Shown here one piece after another: positions 14,448 to 22,018 of a DNA stretch of 64,000 nt. Both the position numbers and the translations under genes were made by a program. Source of the stretch: Pseudomonas sp. S04. GTDB taxonomy: Bacteria; Pseudomonadota; Gammaproteobacteria; Pseudomonadales; Pseudomonadaceae. Within the stretch, counting starts at the first letter, position 1; each line of letters starts with the position of its first letter. The notes under the pieces are model-generated. The model saw nothing but the letters and a program-made list of their open reading frames with translations. It was not told the origin of the DNA and did not search any database. The stretch is taken from positions 5,341,501 to 5,405,500 of the forward strand of contig NZ_CP019427.1 in assembly GCF_009834545.1 (NCBI RefSeq). Reading direction: 5' to 3'.

Positions 14448-16982
14448 TCAGGACTTGCGCGGTTTGGCCCGCGCCGTGGCTTCTGCCACCAGAGGGTCAT
14501 CGGGCCAGTAGTGCTTGGGGTATCGGCCCTTCAGGTCCTTCTTCACTTCGGCGTAGGTACTGCGCCAGAAATTTGCCAGGTCCTGGGTCACCTGCACCGG
14601 GCGGCGGGCCGGTGACAGCAGGTGCAGCTTGACCACCTGCCGGCCACCGGCAATGCGCGGGGTCTCGGCCAGGCCAAACAATTCCTGCAGGCGCACTGCG
14701 AGAATCGGTGGTTGTTCACTGTAGTCCAGGCGGATCGACGACCCCGAAGGCACGCTCAGGTGATGGGGCGCCAGCTCATCCAGGCGTTGGGGCAACGGCC
14801 AGGGCAGCAAGTTATGCACAATGCTCGACAGGTCCAGGTTGGCAAAGTGGCTGAGCCGTGAAACCCGCCCCAGATAAGGCATCAGCCAGTGTTCCAGGCT
14901 CTTGAGCAGCGCGCCGTCGCTGACATCCGGCCAACTGCTGTCGCCCTGCTGATCGAGGTCGAGCTGGCGCAAGAGCGCCACACGGGCCTGCCACTGGCGC
15001 AGCTCCGGGGTCCAGGGCAACAGCTCCAGGCCCTTGCGCCGCACCAGGTTGACCAGCGCCTGGCTGCGCGCCGCTTCATCCAGGCCGGTCAACGGCTCAC
15101 GACTCAATACCAGCTCGCCGACCTTACGCTGGCGCTCAGCGCGCAGCACGCCTTCGCGCTCGTCCCAATCCAGTTGATCGACGCAGCGCACTTGCTCGGC
15201 CAATACCGAGTCGAACAGCGCCGGGTCAAAATCCGCCGCCAGGTAGATCCGTTCTTCCCGTTGCCCCTGGCGACTGCCCAAATCGGCGACGACCAGCCAG
15301 CCCTGTTTCATCAGGCTGTCCGCCTCGGCAAACAACGCCGCGCGTCCGTTGGCCAAGCGATATTCCGCCCCGCCCGCACGGCGCTGCTGGGCCACGCGGT
15401 CCGGGTAGGCCAGGGCCAGCAACGCGCCAAGCCAGCGCGGATGTTGCGGGTCCGGCACCGGTTGCTCGGGTTTGCCACGCAGATAGCCGCGATACTGCCG
15501 CGCCAGTTGCCGAGCCCGCTGCACACCACCCTGGGCGCCCCGGGCAGCCCGTTCCTCACCGGACAGCAGCACCAGGCGACTGTGCAGGTCGGCACCGGCG
15601 CCGCGCAAAATATCCCGCTCGCCGAGCAACGCCGCGACATCGCAGGCCATGTTCGCCAGGCCCAGCGCCTGGCCGCGCAGCAACAAATGGGCAATCCGCG
15701 GGTGGGCCGGCAGTTCGGCCATAGCCTGGCCATGCCGGGTCAGTTGCCAATCTTGCGGCGAGGAGCCTTGCAGGGCCCCCAAGCGTTCGAGCAGGTCCTG
15801 GGCCTGGGCATACGCCGCCGCCGGCGGCACATCGAGCCACACCAGTTGCCCCGGAGTCACACCCCAACGCCCCAACTGCAACGCCAGGCCGGCGAGGTCC
15901 GCCGAGAGTATTTCGGCACTGGCATAGGCTGCCAATTGTTCATGCTGGTCCTGGGACCACAGCCGATAACACACCCCCGGCTCCAGGCGTCCGGCACGAC
16001 CGGCACGTTGGGTGGCGCTGGCGCGGGAGATCCGCTGGGTATCGAGGCGTGTCATGCCGCTGCCAGGGTCGAAACGCGGCACCCGCGCCAGCCCGGCATC
16101 GATTACTACCCGCACGCCGTCAATGGTCAGGCTGGTCTCGGCGATGTTGGTCGCCAGCACCACTTTGCGTTGCCCCGCCGGCGCCGGATCGATGGCCGCC
16201 CGCTGCGCTGCCAGGTCGAGTTCGCCGTGCAACGGGCACAACAACACCGTGGAGCGCTCACCCAGGGCATCGGCCAACTGCTGGTGCACCCGACGGATTT
16301 CCGCTTGCCCGGGCAGGAATACCAACAGGCTGCCAGTCTCATCATTCAAGGCTTCGAGCACGGTCTGCACCAACCGTGGCTCGATGAACTCACCCGGCTG
16401 AAACGGCCGGCCCCAGCGCATCGCCACCGGGTACATGCGGCCTTCGCTGCGCAGGATCGGCGCATCATTCAGCAAGCTGGCCAGGCGCTCGCCTTCGAGA
16501 GTGGCCGACATCAGCAGAATCTTCAGTGGCTGCTCGTCGCGAAACAACTCCCGGCCATTGAGGCTCAGGGCCAGGGCCAGGTCGGCATCCAGGCTGCGCT
16601 CGTGGTACTCATCGAAAATCAGCAGGCCAACCCCCTCCAGCGCCGGATCTTCCTGCAAGCGGCGGGTGAGGATGCCTTCGGTGACCACTTCGATACGGGT
16701 GTTGGGACCGACCTTGCTGTCCAGGCGGATCCGGTAGCCGACGGTTTCCCCGACTTTCTCCCCCAGCTCACTGGCCAGGCGCTCGGCCGCTGCGCGCGCC
16801 GCCAGCCGGCGCGGCTCCAGCATCAGGATGGTTTGCCCGGCCAGCCACGGCTCGTTGAGCAGCGCCAAAGGCACGCGGGTGGTCTTACCGGCGCCGGGCG
16901 GTGCTTCGAGCACGGCTTCATGGCGTGTCGTCAGGGCTTCACGCAGCGCGGGTAAAACTTCATCAATCGGCAAAGAAATCAT
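14448..16982 (-). CDS. hrpB: ATP-dependent helicase HrpB
   Basis: An 844-residue DEAH/RHA-type helicase of the length expected for HrpB. Walker A is 'EAPPGAGKTTRVPLALL', the DEAH-family motif II is 'IFDEYHERSLDADLAL' (DEYH), followed by 'LLMSATLEG'. The second RecA domain has 'LVFLPGQAEIRRV', 'VVLATNIAETSLTIDGV' and 'QRAGRAGRLEPG'. The HrpB C-terminal domain continues to the basic end 'AKPRKS'. DEYH in place of DEAH is a variant; the flanking E and H are kept. The role of HrpB is poorly defined in bacteria. It is a monocistronic gene ending near the REPIN at 14.4 kb. Confidence 0.94.
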   Translation of the reverse strand: MISLPIDEVLPALREALTTRHEAVLEAPPGAGKTTRVPLALLNEPWLAGQTILMLEPRRLAARAAAERLASELGEKVGETVGYRIRLDSKVGPNTRIEVVTEGILTRRLQEDPALEGVGLLIFDEYHERSLDADLALALSLNGRELFRDEQPLKILLMSATLEGERLASLLNDAPILRSEGRMYPVAMRWGRPFQPGEFIEPRLVQTVLEALNDETGSLLVFLPGQAEIRRVHQQLADALGERSTVLLCPLHGELDLAAQRAAIDPAPAGQRKVVLATNIAETSLTIDGVRVVIDAGLARVPRFDPGSGMTRLDTQRISRASATQRAGRAGRLEPGVCYRLWSQDQHEQLAAYASAEILSADLAGLALQLGRWGVTPGQLVWLDVPPAAAYAQAQDLLERLGALQGSSPQDWQLTRHGQAMAELPAHPRIAHLLLRGQALGLANMACDVAALLGERDILRGAGADLHSRLVLLSGEERAARGAQGGVQRARQLARQYRGYLRGKPEQPVPDPQHPRWLGALLALAYPDRVAQQRRAGGAEYRLANGRAALFAEADSLMKQGWLVVADLGSRQGQREERIYLAADFDPALFDSVLAEQVRCVDQLDWDEREGVLRAERQRKVGELVLSREPLTGLDEAARSQALVNLVRRKGLELLPWTPELRQWQARVALLRQLDLDQQGDSSWPDVSDGALLKSLEHWLMPYLGRVSRLSHFANLDLSSIVHNLLPWPLPQRLDELAPHHLSVPSGSSIRLDYSEQPPILAVRLQELFGLAETPRIAGGRQVVKLHLLSPARRPVQVTQDLANFWRSTYAEVKKDLKGRYPKHYWPDDPLVAEATARAKPRKS

Positions 16983-17091
16983 GCTGGCTCCAAAACAGAG
17001 CGGCGAGTATAACGGCGAACTGCTTTGCGTTCGTCACGGTCCTAATTCATAGCGACGACGTTTCGTTTCAAGTTTGCCGAGGAGAATTCTT

Positions 17092-17511
17092 ATGCGTGTT
17101 CCGTTTCGTCTGATTGGTGGTGTGCTGGTAGCGACCCTGCTGACCCAACTGACCGCGTGCGGGTCGATTTTCTACCCCGATCGCCGTGGCCAGATCGACG
17201 GCAAGATCGACCCGGCAATTGCCGTGCTCGATGCCGTTGGCCTGCTGTTTTATGTGATCCCCGGGCTGATCGCCTTTGCCGTGGACTTCACTACCGGGGC
17301 GATTTATTTCGAGCCAGGCAAGACCGCCCAAGTGGCCCCGGAAAAACTCCAGCAAGCGATCGGCGCCGACGGCCAGGTCGACAACGCCAAGCTGCAGACC
17401 ATCCTGCAAACCGAGTTGGGCCGCAGCTTCCCGTTGGACGATCCACGCCTGATCCAGCATAAGGGCAGTGCCCAGCAACTGGCATCGCTAGGGTTGCAAC
17501 CCGCCGCTTGA
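17092..17511 (+). CDS. Conserved lipoprotein of unknown function
   Basis: A 139-residue protein starting at ATG 17092 after GAGGAGAA. The signal peptide ends in a lipobox 'LTQLTAC' with Cys20 as the acylated residue. The mature part has a hydrophobic segment at about 47-65 ('AVLDAVGLLFYVIPGLIAFAVDF'), unusual for a lipoprotein and possibly inserted in the membrane. It is followed by a polar C-terminal third. I recall homologues in pseudomonads being labelled polyribonucleotide nucleotidyltransferase; no domain of that enzyme is visible and I would not use the name. It is followed after 28 bases by the CDF transporter. Confidence 0.72.
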   Translation: MRVPFRLIGGVLVATLLTQLTACGSIFYPDRRGQIDGKIDPAIAVLDAVGLLFYVIPGLIAFAVDFTTGAIYFEPGKTAQVAPEKLQQAIGADGQVDNAKLQTILQTELGRSFPLDDPRLIQHKGSAQQLASLGLQPAA

Positions 17512-17539
17512 TGACGCGCACCGAAGGAACGATGCACCT

Positions 17540-18433
17540 ATGACCAGCAGCCCGGAACACGCTCGCCTGTTACGCCTGGCCACCCGCGCCTCGGTGGCGG
17601 TGGCCAGCATCCTGATTATCGCCAAGGCCATTGCCTGGTGGTTAAGCGGGTCGGTGAGCATGCTCGCCGGCTTGACGGACTCGGCACTCGACGGCGTGAC
17701 CTCGCTGCTCAATCTGCTGGCGGTGCACTACGCCCTGCGCCCGGCGGACGACGATCACCGCTATGGGCATGGCAAGGCCGAGTCCCTGGCGGGTATGGCC
17801 CAGGCGCTGTTCATCGGCGGCAGTGCGTTACTGATCGCCTTCCAGGCTTTCGACCGGCTCAAGCATCCGGAGCCGGTCGGTGCGCCCTGGATCAGTATCG
17901 GGGTGATTGTGTTTTCCCTCGGCCTGACGGCAGCATTGCTGCTGTTGCAACACCGGGTTATCCGCGAAACCGGGTCCAATGCGGTGCGCGCCGACTCACT
18001 GCACTACCGCTCCGACCTGCTGCTCAATGGCAGCATCCTGCTTGCCCTGGTGCTGGCTGGGTTTGGCTGGCATCAACTGGACGCCTGGTTCGGCCTGGCC
18101 ATTGCCGCCTACATCCTGTGGAGTGCGATACAGATCGCCCGGGAAAGCTTTACCGTGCTGATGGACGAGGAACTGCCGCCCGAGATCAGCCAGCACATGC
18201 TCGAACTGGCCTGTGGCGTGCCCGGCGTCCTGGGCGCCCACGACTTGCGCACCCGGGTCTCGGGCAACCACTGGTTTGTGCAACTGCACCTGGAACTGCC
18301 AGGGGACCTGACCTTATCCGTCGCCCATGGCATCAGCGACCAGGCGGCCGATGCCATTCACGCCGCCTACCCACGAGCCGAAGTGCTGGTGCACGCTGAC
18401 CCGATTGGCTCAGCCGCAAGCGGCAAGCTTTAA
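17540..18433 (+). CDS. Cation diffusion facilitator (FieF-like metal exporter)
   Basis: A 297-residue inner-membrane divalent cation/proton antiporter. Six helices are expected in the first 210 residues. The metal site in helix 2 is 'AGLTDSALDGVTSLLNLLAVHYALRPADDDHRYGHGKAESLAG', with the D-x3-D pair, and helix 5 carries 'VRADSLHYRSDLLLNGSIL' with H/D ligands. The C-terminal cytoplasmic ferredoxin-like domain (from about 215) has 'GVPGVLGAHDLRTRVSGNHWFVQLHLELP'. Zn, Fe, Co or Cd are possible substrates. It is probably cotranscribed with the preceding lipoprotein. Confidence 0.92.
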   Translation: MTSSPEHARLLRLATRASVAVASILIIAKAIAWWLSGSVSMLAGLTDSALDGVTSLLNLLAVHYALRPADDDHRYGHGKAESLAGMAQALFIGGSALLIAFQAFDRLKHPEPVGAPWISIGVIVFSLGLTAALLLLQHRVIRETGSNAVRADSLHYRSDLLLNGSILLALVLAGFGWHQLDAWFGLAIAAYILWSAIQIARESFTVLMDEELPPEISQHMLELACGVPGVLGAHDLRTRVSGNHWFVQLHLELPGDLTLSVAHGISDQAADAIHAAYPRAEVLVHADPIGSAASGKL

Positions 18434-18470
18434 GCTCACAGCTACCACTGAACCTGATAGTCCCGCGAGC

Positions 18471-18492
18471 CCAGGCAATTGCCCGGGCCTGG
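18471..18492 (+). terminator. Weak hairpin downstream of the CDF gene
   Basis: CCAGGC and GCCTGG arms are separated by ten bases and followed by CCTTATTT. It lies 38 bases after the CDF stop, so it could end that transcript, but the T-run is interrupted. Confidence 0.35.
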
Positions 18493-18510
18493 CCTTATTT
18501 CGCGCACCAT

Positions 18511-18536
18511 AAAAAAGGGAGGCCCGTCGGCCTCCC
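18511..18536 (-). terminator. Strong minus-strand terminator with no gene assigned to it
   Basis: Read on the minus strand, GGGAGGCC-GACG-GGCCTCCC is followed directly by TTTTTT: an 8-base-pair GC-rich stem, a 4-base loop and six Ts. On the plus strand there is no T-run. No recognisable minus-strand coding gene lies to the right before the lrp-type gene at 18826. The 392-base gap 18434-18825 therefore may contain a small RNA on the minus strand. Within it, CCTCC-TGTG-GGAGG at 18626-18639 also folds. Confidence 0.6.
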
Positions 18537-18763
18537 CTTGAGAACTTAGTCCGTGCTCGACGCTTTTGACGCCGGCTCACCTCACTCCGTCTTCTGGACA
18601 GTGTGTAGCCCGGGGGCCAACTCGCCTCCTGTGGGAGGGGTGGCCGCGGCTGGCCTGATTCGGCGGGCCGCTGTGGACTGTTTGTCCGGGCAGTGATTCT
18701 GGTAATAAGAATAGGCCTGAGGCCACGGCAGAGGATTGCGAATATTGCTCAAATAAACATAAC

Positions 18764-18793
18764 TTGCGCAATTTTTCACCCCTGATAGATAAT
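18764..18793 (+). promoter_or_regulatory. Sigma-70 promoter for the second lrp-type gene
   Basis: TTGCGC (18764-18769), an 18-base spacer and GATAAT (18788-18793) lie 33 bases upstream of the ATG at 18826. The region also contains ATTGCG and CGCAAT arms (18735-18771), a possible regulator site. Confidence 0.45.
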
Positions 18794-18825
18794 CCACCGC
18801 AATTGTTAAGACAAAGGCCTGTTTC

Positions 18826-19305
18826 ATGAGCAAACTCGACCGATACGACTTGAGCATTTTGGCGGAATTGCAGCGCGACGCACGCATCTCCAATCAGGAG
18901 CTGGCCGAGCGCATCGGCCTTTCGCCCTCGCCTTGTTCGCGGCGGGTCAAACAGTTGGAGGACGATGGCTACATCAGCCGCCAGGTCGCCCTGCTCGACC
19001 GCAAGCTGCTCGGCTTGAGCCTGACGGCCTACGTATTGATCGGCATGGACCGCCACACTCCCGAGCGCTTCGAAAATTTCGAGGCCGCCATTCGCACCCT
19101 GCCCCAGGTACTGGAGTGCAGCCTGGTGACCGGGATGGACGCCGACTACCAGCTCAAGGTGGTGGTGCCGGACATGGACCATTACCAGAAACTGCTGCTC
19201 GGCCACCTGACCCGGATTGAAGGGGTGACCAGTGTGCGCTCCAGCTTCGTGCTCAACCAGGTATTGAACAGTACCGAGTTGCCGTTGACCCATTTGCGCG
19301 GCTAA
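18826..19305 (+). CDS. Lrp/AsnC family transcriptional regulator
   Basis: A 159-residue regulator. It begins 'MSKLDRYDLSILAELQRDARISNQELAERIGLSPSPCSRRVKQLEDDGYI', the AsnC-type helix-turn-helix. It continues into a RAM domain ('ECSLVTGMDADYQLKVVVPDMDHYQKLLLGHL'). The 'SPSPCSRRV' recognition helix is typical of the subgroup that regulates amino-acid degradation genes. It is clearly distinct from the Lrp-type protein at 9.8 kb. It stands alone with its own likely promoter; the target is not next to it. Confidence 0.9.
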   Translation: MSKLDRYDLSILAELQRDARISNQELAERIGLSPSPCSRRVKQLEDDGYISRQVALLDRKLLGLSLTAYVLIGMDRHTPERFENFEAAIRTLPQVLECSLVTGMDADYQLKVVVPDMDHYQKLLLGHLTRIEGVTSVRSSFVLNQVLNSTELPLTHLRG

Positions 19306-19440
19306 GTACGCCATCGCGGGCAAGCCTTGCACCTACGGGGCGCAAGGCTGCGGCACACCGACGCAGGTCAATGCCCCGCCGCGCGCCCTTGGCGTATACT
19401 CCCCCGGCCTTTTTTGCCCTGCGCACGCTGGAGATGTTCG

Positions 19441-19650
19441 ATGGATCCTGCACTGTTGGAAGAGTGGATGATGACCGGCCTGGTCAGCATCCTGATCATT
19501 TTCATGGGTTTCATCGTCTGGGACCTGGCAAAGAAATCCAAGGCCGGACGTTTCGGCTCGTTCATCCTGTTCTTTGTGCTGGGCCTGGGTGTGGCGGCAT
19601 TCATCATCAAGAGCGTGGTAATTGGCCTGATCGAATCCGGCACTTTATAA
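19441..19650 (+). CDS. DUF2788 small membrane protein
   Basis: A 69-residue protein with two hydrophobic helices: '[22 protein letters not shown]' (about 9-30) and '[27 protein letters not shown]' (about 38-64). They are separated by a basic loop 'KKSKAGR', which should face the cytoplasm. Size and pattern fit DUF2788 of gammaproteobacteria. The function is unknown. Its stop overlaps the 3' end of the convergent pseudouridine synthase gene by six bases. Confidence 0.8.
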   Translation: MDPALLEEWMMTGLVSILIIFMGFIVWDLAKKSKAGRFGSFILFFVLGLGVAAFIIKSVVIGLIESGTL

Positions 19651-20271
19651 GCGCGCCGGCACTTCCTTCCACTGGCCCTGGTCGAGCCCCTCGAGCGTCC
19701 AGTCGCCGATTCGCACGCGCACCAGGCGCAAGGTCGGCAAGCCCACTGCCGCGGTCATGCGCCGCACCTGGCGGTTGCGCCCCTCACGAATCACCAACTC
19801 CAGCCAACTGGTCGGCACGCTTTTACGAAAGCGTACCGGCGGGTTGCGTGGCCACAGCTCCGGCGTTTCCAGCTGACGCGCCTCAGCGGGCAAGGTCATG
19901 CCGTCATTGAGCTCGACACCGTCACGCAAGCGCTGCAACTGCTCGGCCGACGGCTCGCCTTCGACCTGCACCCAATAAGTCTTGGCCAACTTGTGCTTGG
20001 GGTCGGCAATCCGCGCCTGCAACTGGCCATCGTTGGTCAGCAACAGCAGCCCTTCGCTATCACGGTCCAGGCGGCCGGCCGGGTAGATCCCGGGAATCTC
20101 GAGGTAATCCTTGAGCGTCGCCCGCCCTTCGCCATCACTGAATTGCGTCAGCACATCGAAGGGTTTGTTGAACAGAATCAGTTTCGGTTCAGCCGGCGGC
20201 GCTTTGGCCACGCGGCGCGGGCCTGCGGGGGCAGCACCTGGGCGACGGGAAGGAGGACGAGGACGGGACAT
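19645..20271 (-). CDS. rluE: Pseudouridine synthase, RluE type
   Basis: A 208-residue synthase of the RsuA/RluE family (a longer start at 20280 is possible). A basic, proline/arginine-rich N-terminus of about 25 residues precedes '[16 protein letters not shown]'. The catalytic aspartate is in '[19 protein letters not shown]', and '[10 protein letters not shown]' and '[30 protein letters not shown]' are family motifs. There is no S4 domain, which separates it from RsuA and RluB/F and fits RluE, which modifies U2457 of 23S rRNA in E. coli. Confidence 0.9.
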   Translation of the reverse strand: MSRPRPPSRRPGAAPAGPRRVAKAPPAEPKLILFNKPFDVLTQFSDGEGRATLKDYLEIPGIYPAGRLDRDSEGLLLLTNDGQLQARIADPKHKLAKTYWVQVEGEPSAEQLQRLRDGVELNDGMTLPAEARQLETPELWPRNPPVRFRKSVPTSWLELVIREGRNRQVRRMTAAVGLPTLRLVRVRIGDWTLEGLDQGQWKEVPARL

Positions 20272-20342
20272 GGCAAACACAACATCTAACGGTCAGGGCT
20301 GCCCATGCTAGTGCCCCGACCGTCAAATGACCACGATAACAA

Positions 20343-21806
20343 TCAGCGGAACGGCGGCTCGTCAAAGCTGCGCAGTTTGCGCGAGTGCAATGAGTTGAGC
20401 TCGGTGCGCAGTAGATCCACCGCGGCGATGCCGATTTTCAAGTGCTGGCTGACCGCACGCTCATAAAAAGCGTTGGCCGAACCCGGCAGCTTGATTTCAC
20501 TGTGCAGCGGCTTGTCCGAGACACACAGCAACGTGCCATACGGCACCCGCAGACGATAACCCTGGGCGGCGATGGTGCCGCTTTCCATGTCCACCGCCAC
20601 GGCCCGCGACAGGTTGATCAACGGTCGTTCCTGGGCCCAACGCAATTCCCAGTTACGGTCGTCGTAGGTCAGCACGGTACCGGTGCGCAGGCGTTTTTTC
20701 AGGTCATCGCCCTTCTCGCCCGTGACGTTGGCAGCCGCCTGTTGCAGCGCCATTTGCACTTCGGCCAGCGCCGGGATCGGAATGTTCGGCGGCACCACCC
20801 GGTCGAGAATCCCGTCGCGCCGCATGTAGGCGTGGGCCAGCACGTAGTCGCCGATCGTCTGCGATTGGCGCAGGCCACCGCAGTGCCCGATCATCAGCCA
20901 GCAGTGCGGACGCAGCACAGCCAGGTGGTCGGTGATGTTCTTCGCGTTGGACGGGCCGACACCAATGTTGACCAGGGTCACGCCATGCCCGTCGGACGCC
21001 AGCAAGTGGTAGGCCGGCATCTGGTAACGGTGCCAGACCACACCTGCGGCAATGGCCGAGGCTTCGCCGTGATCCATGCTCTTTTCGATGATCACGTTGC
21101 CCGGCAGCACCATGCGCACAAAGCGCGGGTCGCTGCGCAATTGCTCCAGGCCATGGACGATGAACTGGTCGACATAACGATGGTAGTTGGTCAGCAGGAT
21201 CCACGGCTGCACATGCCGCCAGTCGCTGCCGGTGTAGTGCACCAGGCGGCGCAGGGAGAAGTCGACCCGCGCGGCGTCGAACAGGGCCAGAGGCAGCGGA
21301 TCGGTATTTTCCCAATCGTACAGGCCGTCGGCGATGCCATCGGTGGCCGCCGACAGGTCGGTGCTCGGGAACACCCGCGCCAGCACCGCGGCGGTCACGC
21401 CGGAGCCGGCCAGTTCATCGCCCTGCTCGACCACATAGGGGTACGGGATATTCTGCTGGCTGACACCCACTTCCACCGTCACGGTGAAGTCGTGCATCAA
21501 GGGCACCAGTTGCTCCAGCAAGTACTTACGAAACGCCGCCGGATGGGTGACGGTGACGCTGTAGGTCCCCGGCAACTGCACCTTGGCGTAAGCCCGGGTG
21601 GTCTGTGGGACTTCGCCCTGGCACAGGTAGGTCAGGCGCAATTCCGGGTAGCGGAACATCGCACGCTGTTCGGCATCGGGTTCGATGCGGTCTTTCAGAT
21701 AACGCTTGAGCGCCTGGTTCAACGCCGTAGTGGCTCGCTCGTGCAGCGCGGCGAGCCGGTCCACGGCTTGTTCAGCGGTTTGAACGACAATAAAGGCTTC
21801 GGTCAC
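20343..21806 (-). CDS. amn: AMP nucleosidase
   Basis: A 487-residue enzyme that hydrolyses AMP to adenine and ribose 5-phosphate; E. coli Amn is 484. The GTG at 21806 is chosen because AGGAAG sits seven bases upstream; a frame open to 21842 has no such site. The N-terminal Amn-specific domain (about residues 1-170) is followed by a nucleoside-phosphorylase fold. Its motifs include 'VNIGVGPSNAKNITDHLAVLRPHCWLMIGHCGGLRQSQTIGDYVLAHAY' and 'AVDMESGTIAAQGYRLRVPYGTLLCVSDKPLH', with the catalytic Asp in 'SDKP'. A REPIN lies between its start and the aidB-like gene. Confidence 0.93.
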   Translation of the reverse strand: MTEAFIVVQTAEQAVDRLAALHERATTALNQALKRYLKDRIEPDAEQRAMFRYPELRLTYLCQGEVPQTTRAYAKVQLPGTYSVTVTHPAAFRKYLLEQLVPLMHDFTVTVEVGVSQQNIPYPYVVEQGDELAGSGVTAAVLARVFPSTDLSAATDGIADGLYDWENTDPLPLALFDAARVDFSLRRLVHYTGSDWRHVQPWILLTNYHRYVDQFIVHGLEQLRSDPRFVRMVLPGNVIIEKSMDHGEASAIAAGVVWHRYQMPAYHLLASDGHGVTLVNIGVGPSNAKNITDHLAVLRPHCWLMIGHCGGLRQSQTIGDYVLAHAYMRRDGILDRVVPPNIPIPALAEVQMALQQAAANVTGEKGDDLKKRLRTGTVLTYDDRNWELRWAQERPLINLSRAVAVDMESGTIAAQGYRLRVPYGTLLCVSDKPLHSEIKLPGSANAFYERAVSQHLKIGIAAVDLLRTELNSLHSRKLRSFDEPPFR

Positions 21807-21912
21807 GATCAGCTTCCTGTGTTCTGGCTTGCAGGCCTTCATCTTGCCTGCAACGTTGCTTCACGGGAACAGTGGCGTGTTGGTTACGCTTCAATTCCGG
21901 AACACTGGAAAT

Positions 21913-22006
21913 CCTGTGGGAGCGGGCTTGCCCGCGATTGCGGTGTGTCAGGCAACATTGATGTTGAATGTTTGATCGCAATCGCGAGCAAGCTCGCTCC
22001 CACAGG
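21913..22006. repeat. REPIN-like composite repeat
   Basis: CCTGTGGGAGCGGGCTTGCC at the left and the inverse ending GCTCGCTCCCACAGG at the right flank a centre with GGTGTGTCAGGCAACATTGA and TGTTGAATG. The centre is nearly identical to that at 14311-14400. It lies between amn and the aidB-like gene. Confidence 0.78.
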
Positions 22007-22018
22007 GCTTTGTTGTGG

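Noticed and set aside
14889..16955. A 688-codon plus-strand frame opposite hrpB
   Set aside because: HrpB motifs are intact on the minus strand; the mirror frame is Gln/Arg/His-rich without any motif.
18577..18893. A 103-codon minus-strand frame that could own the 18.5 kb terminator
   Set aside because: It overlaps the lrp-type start on the other strand, has no family resemblance and no ribosome site. A non-coding RNA is a better explanation for the terminator.
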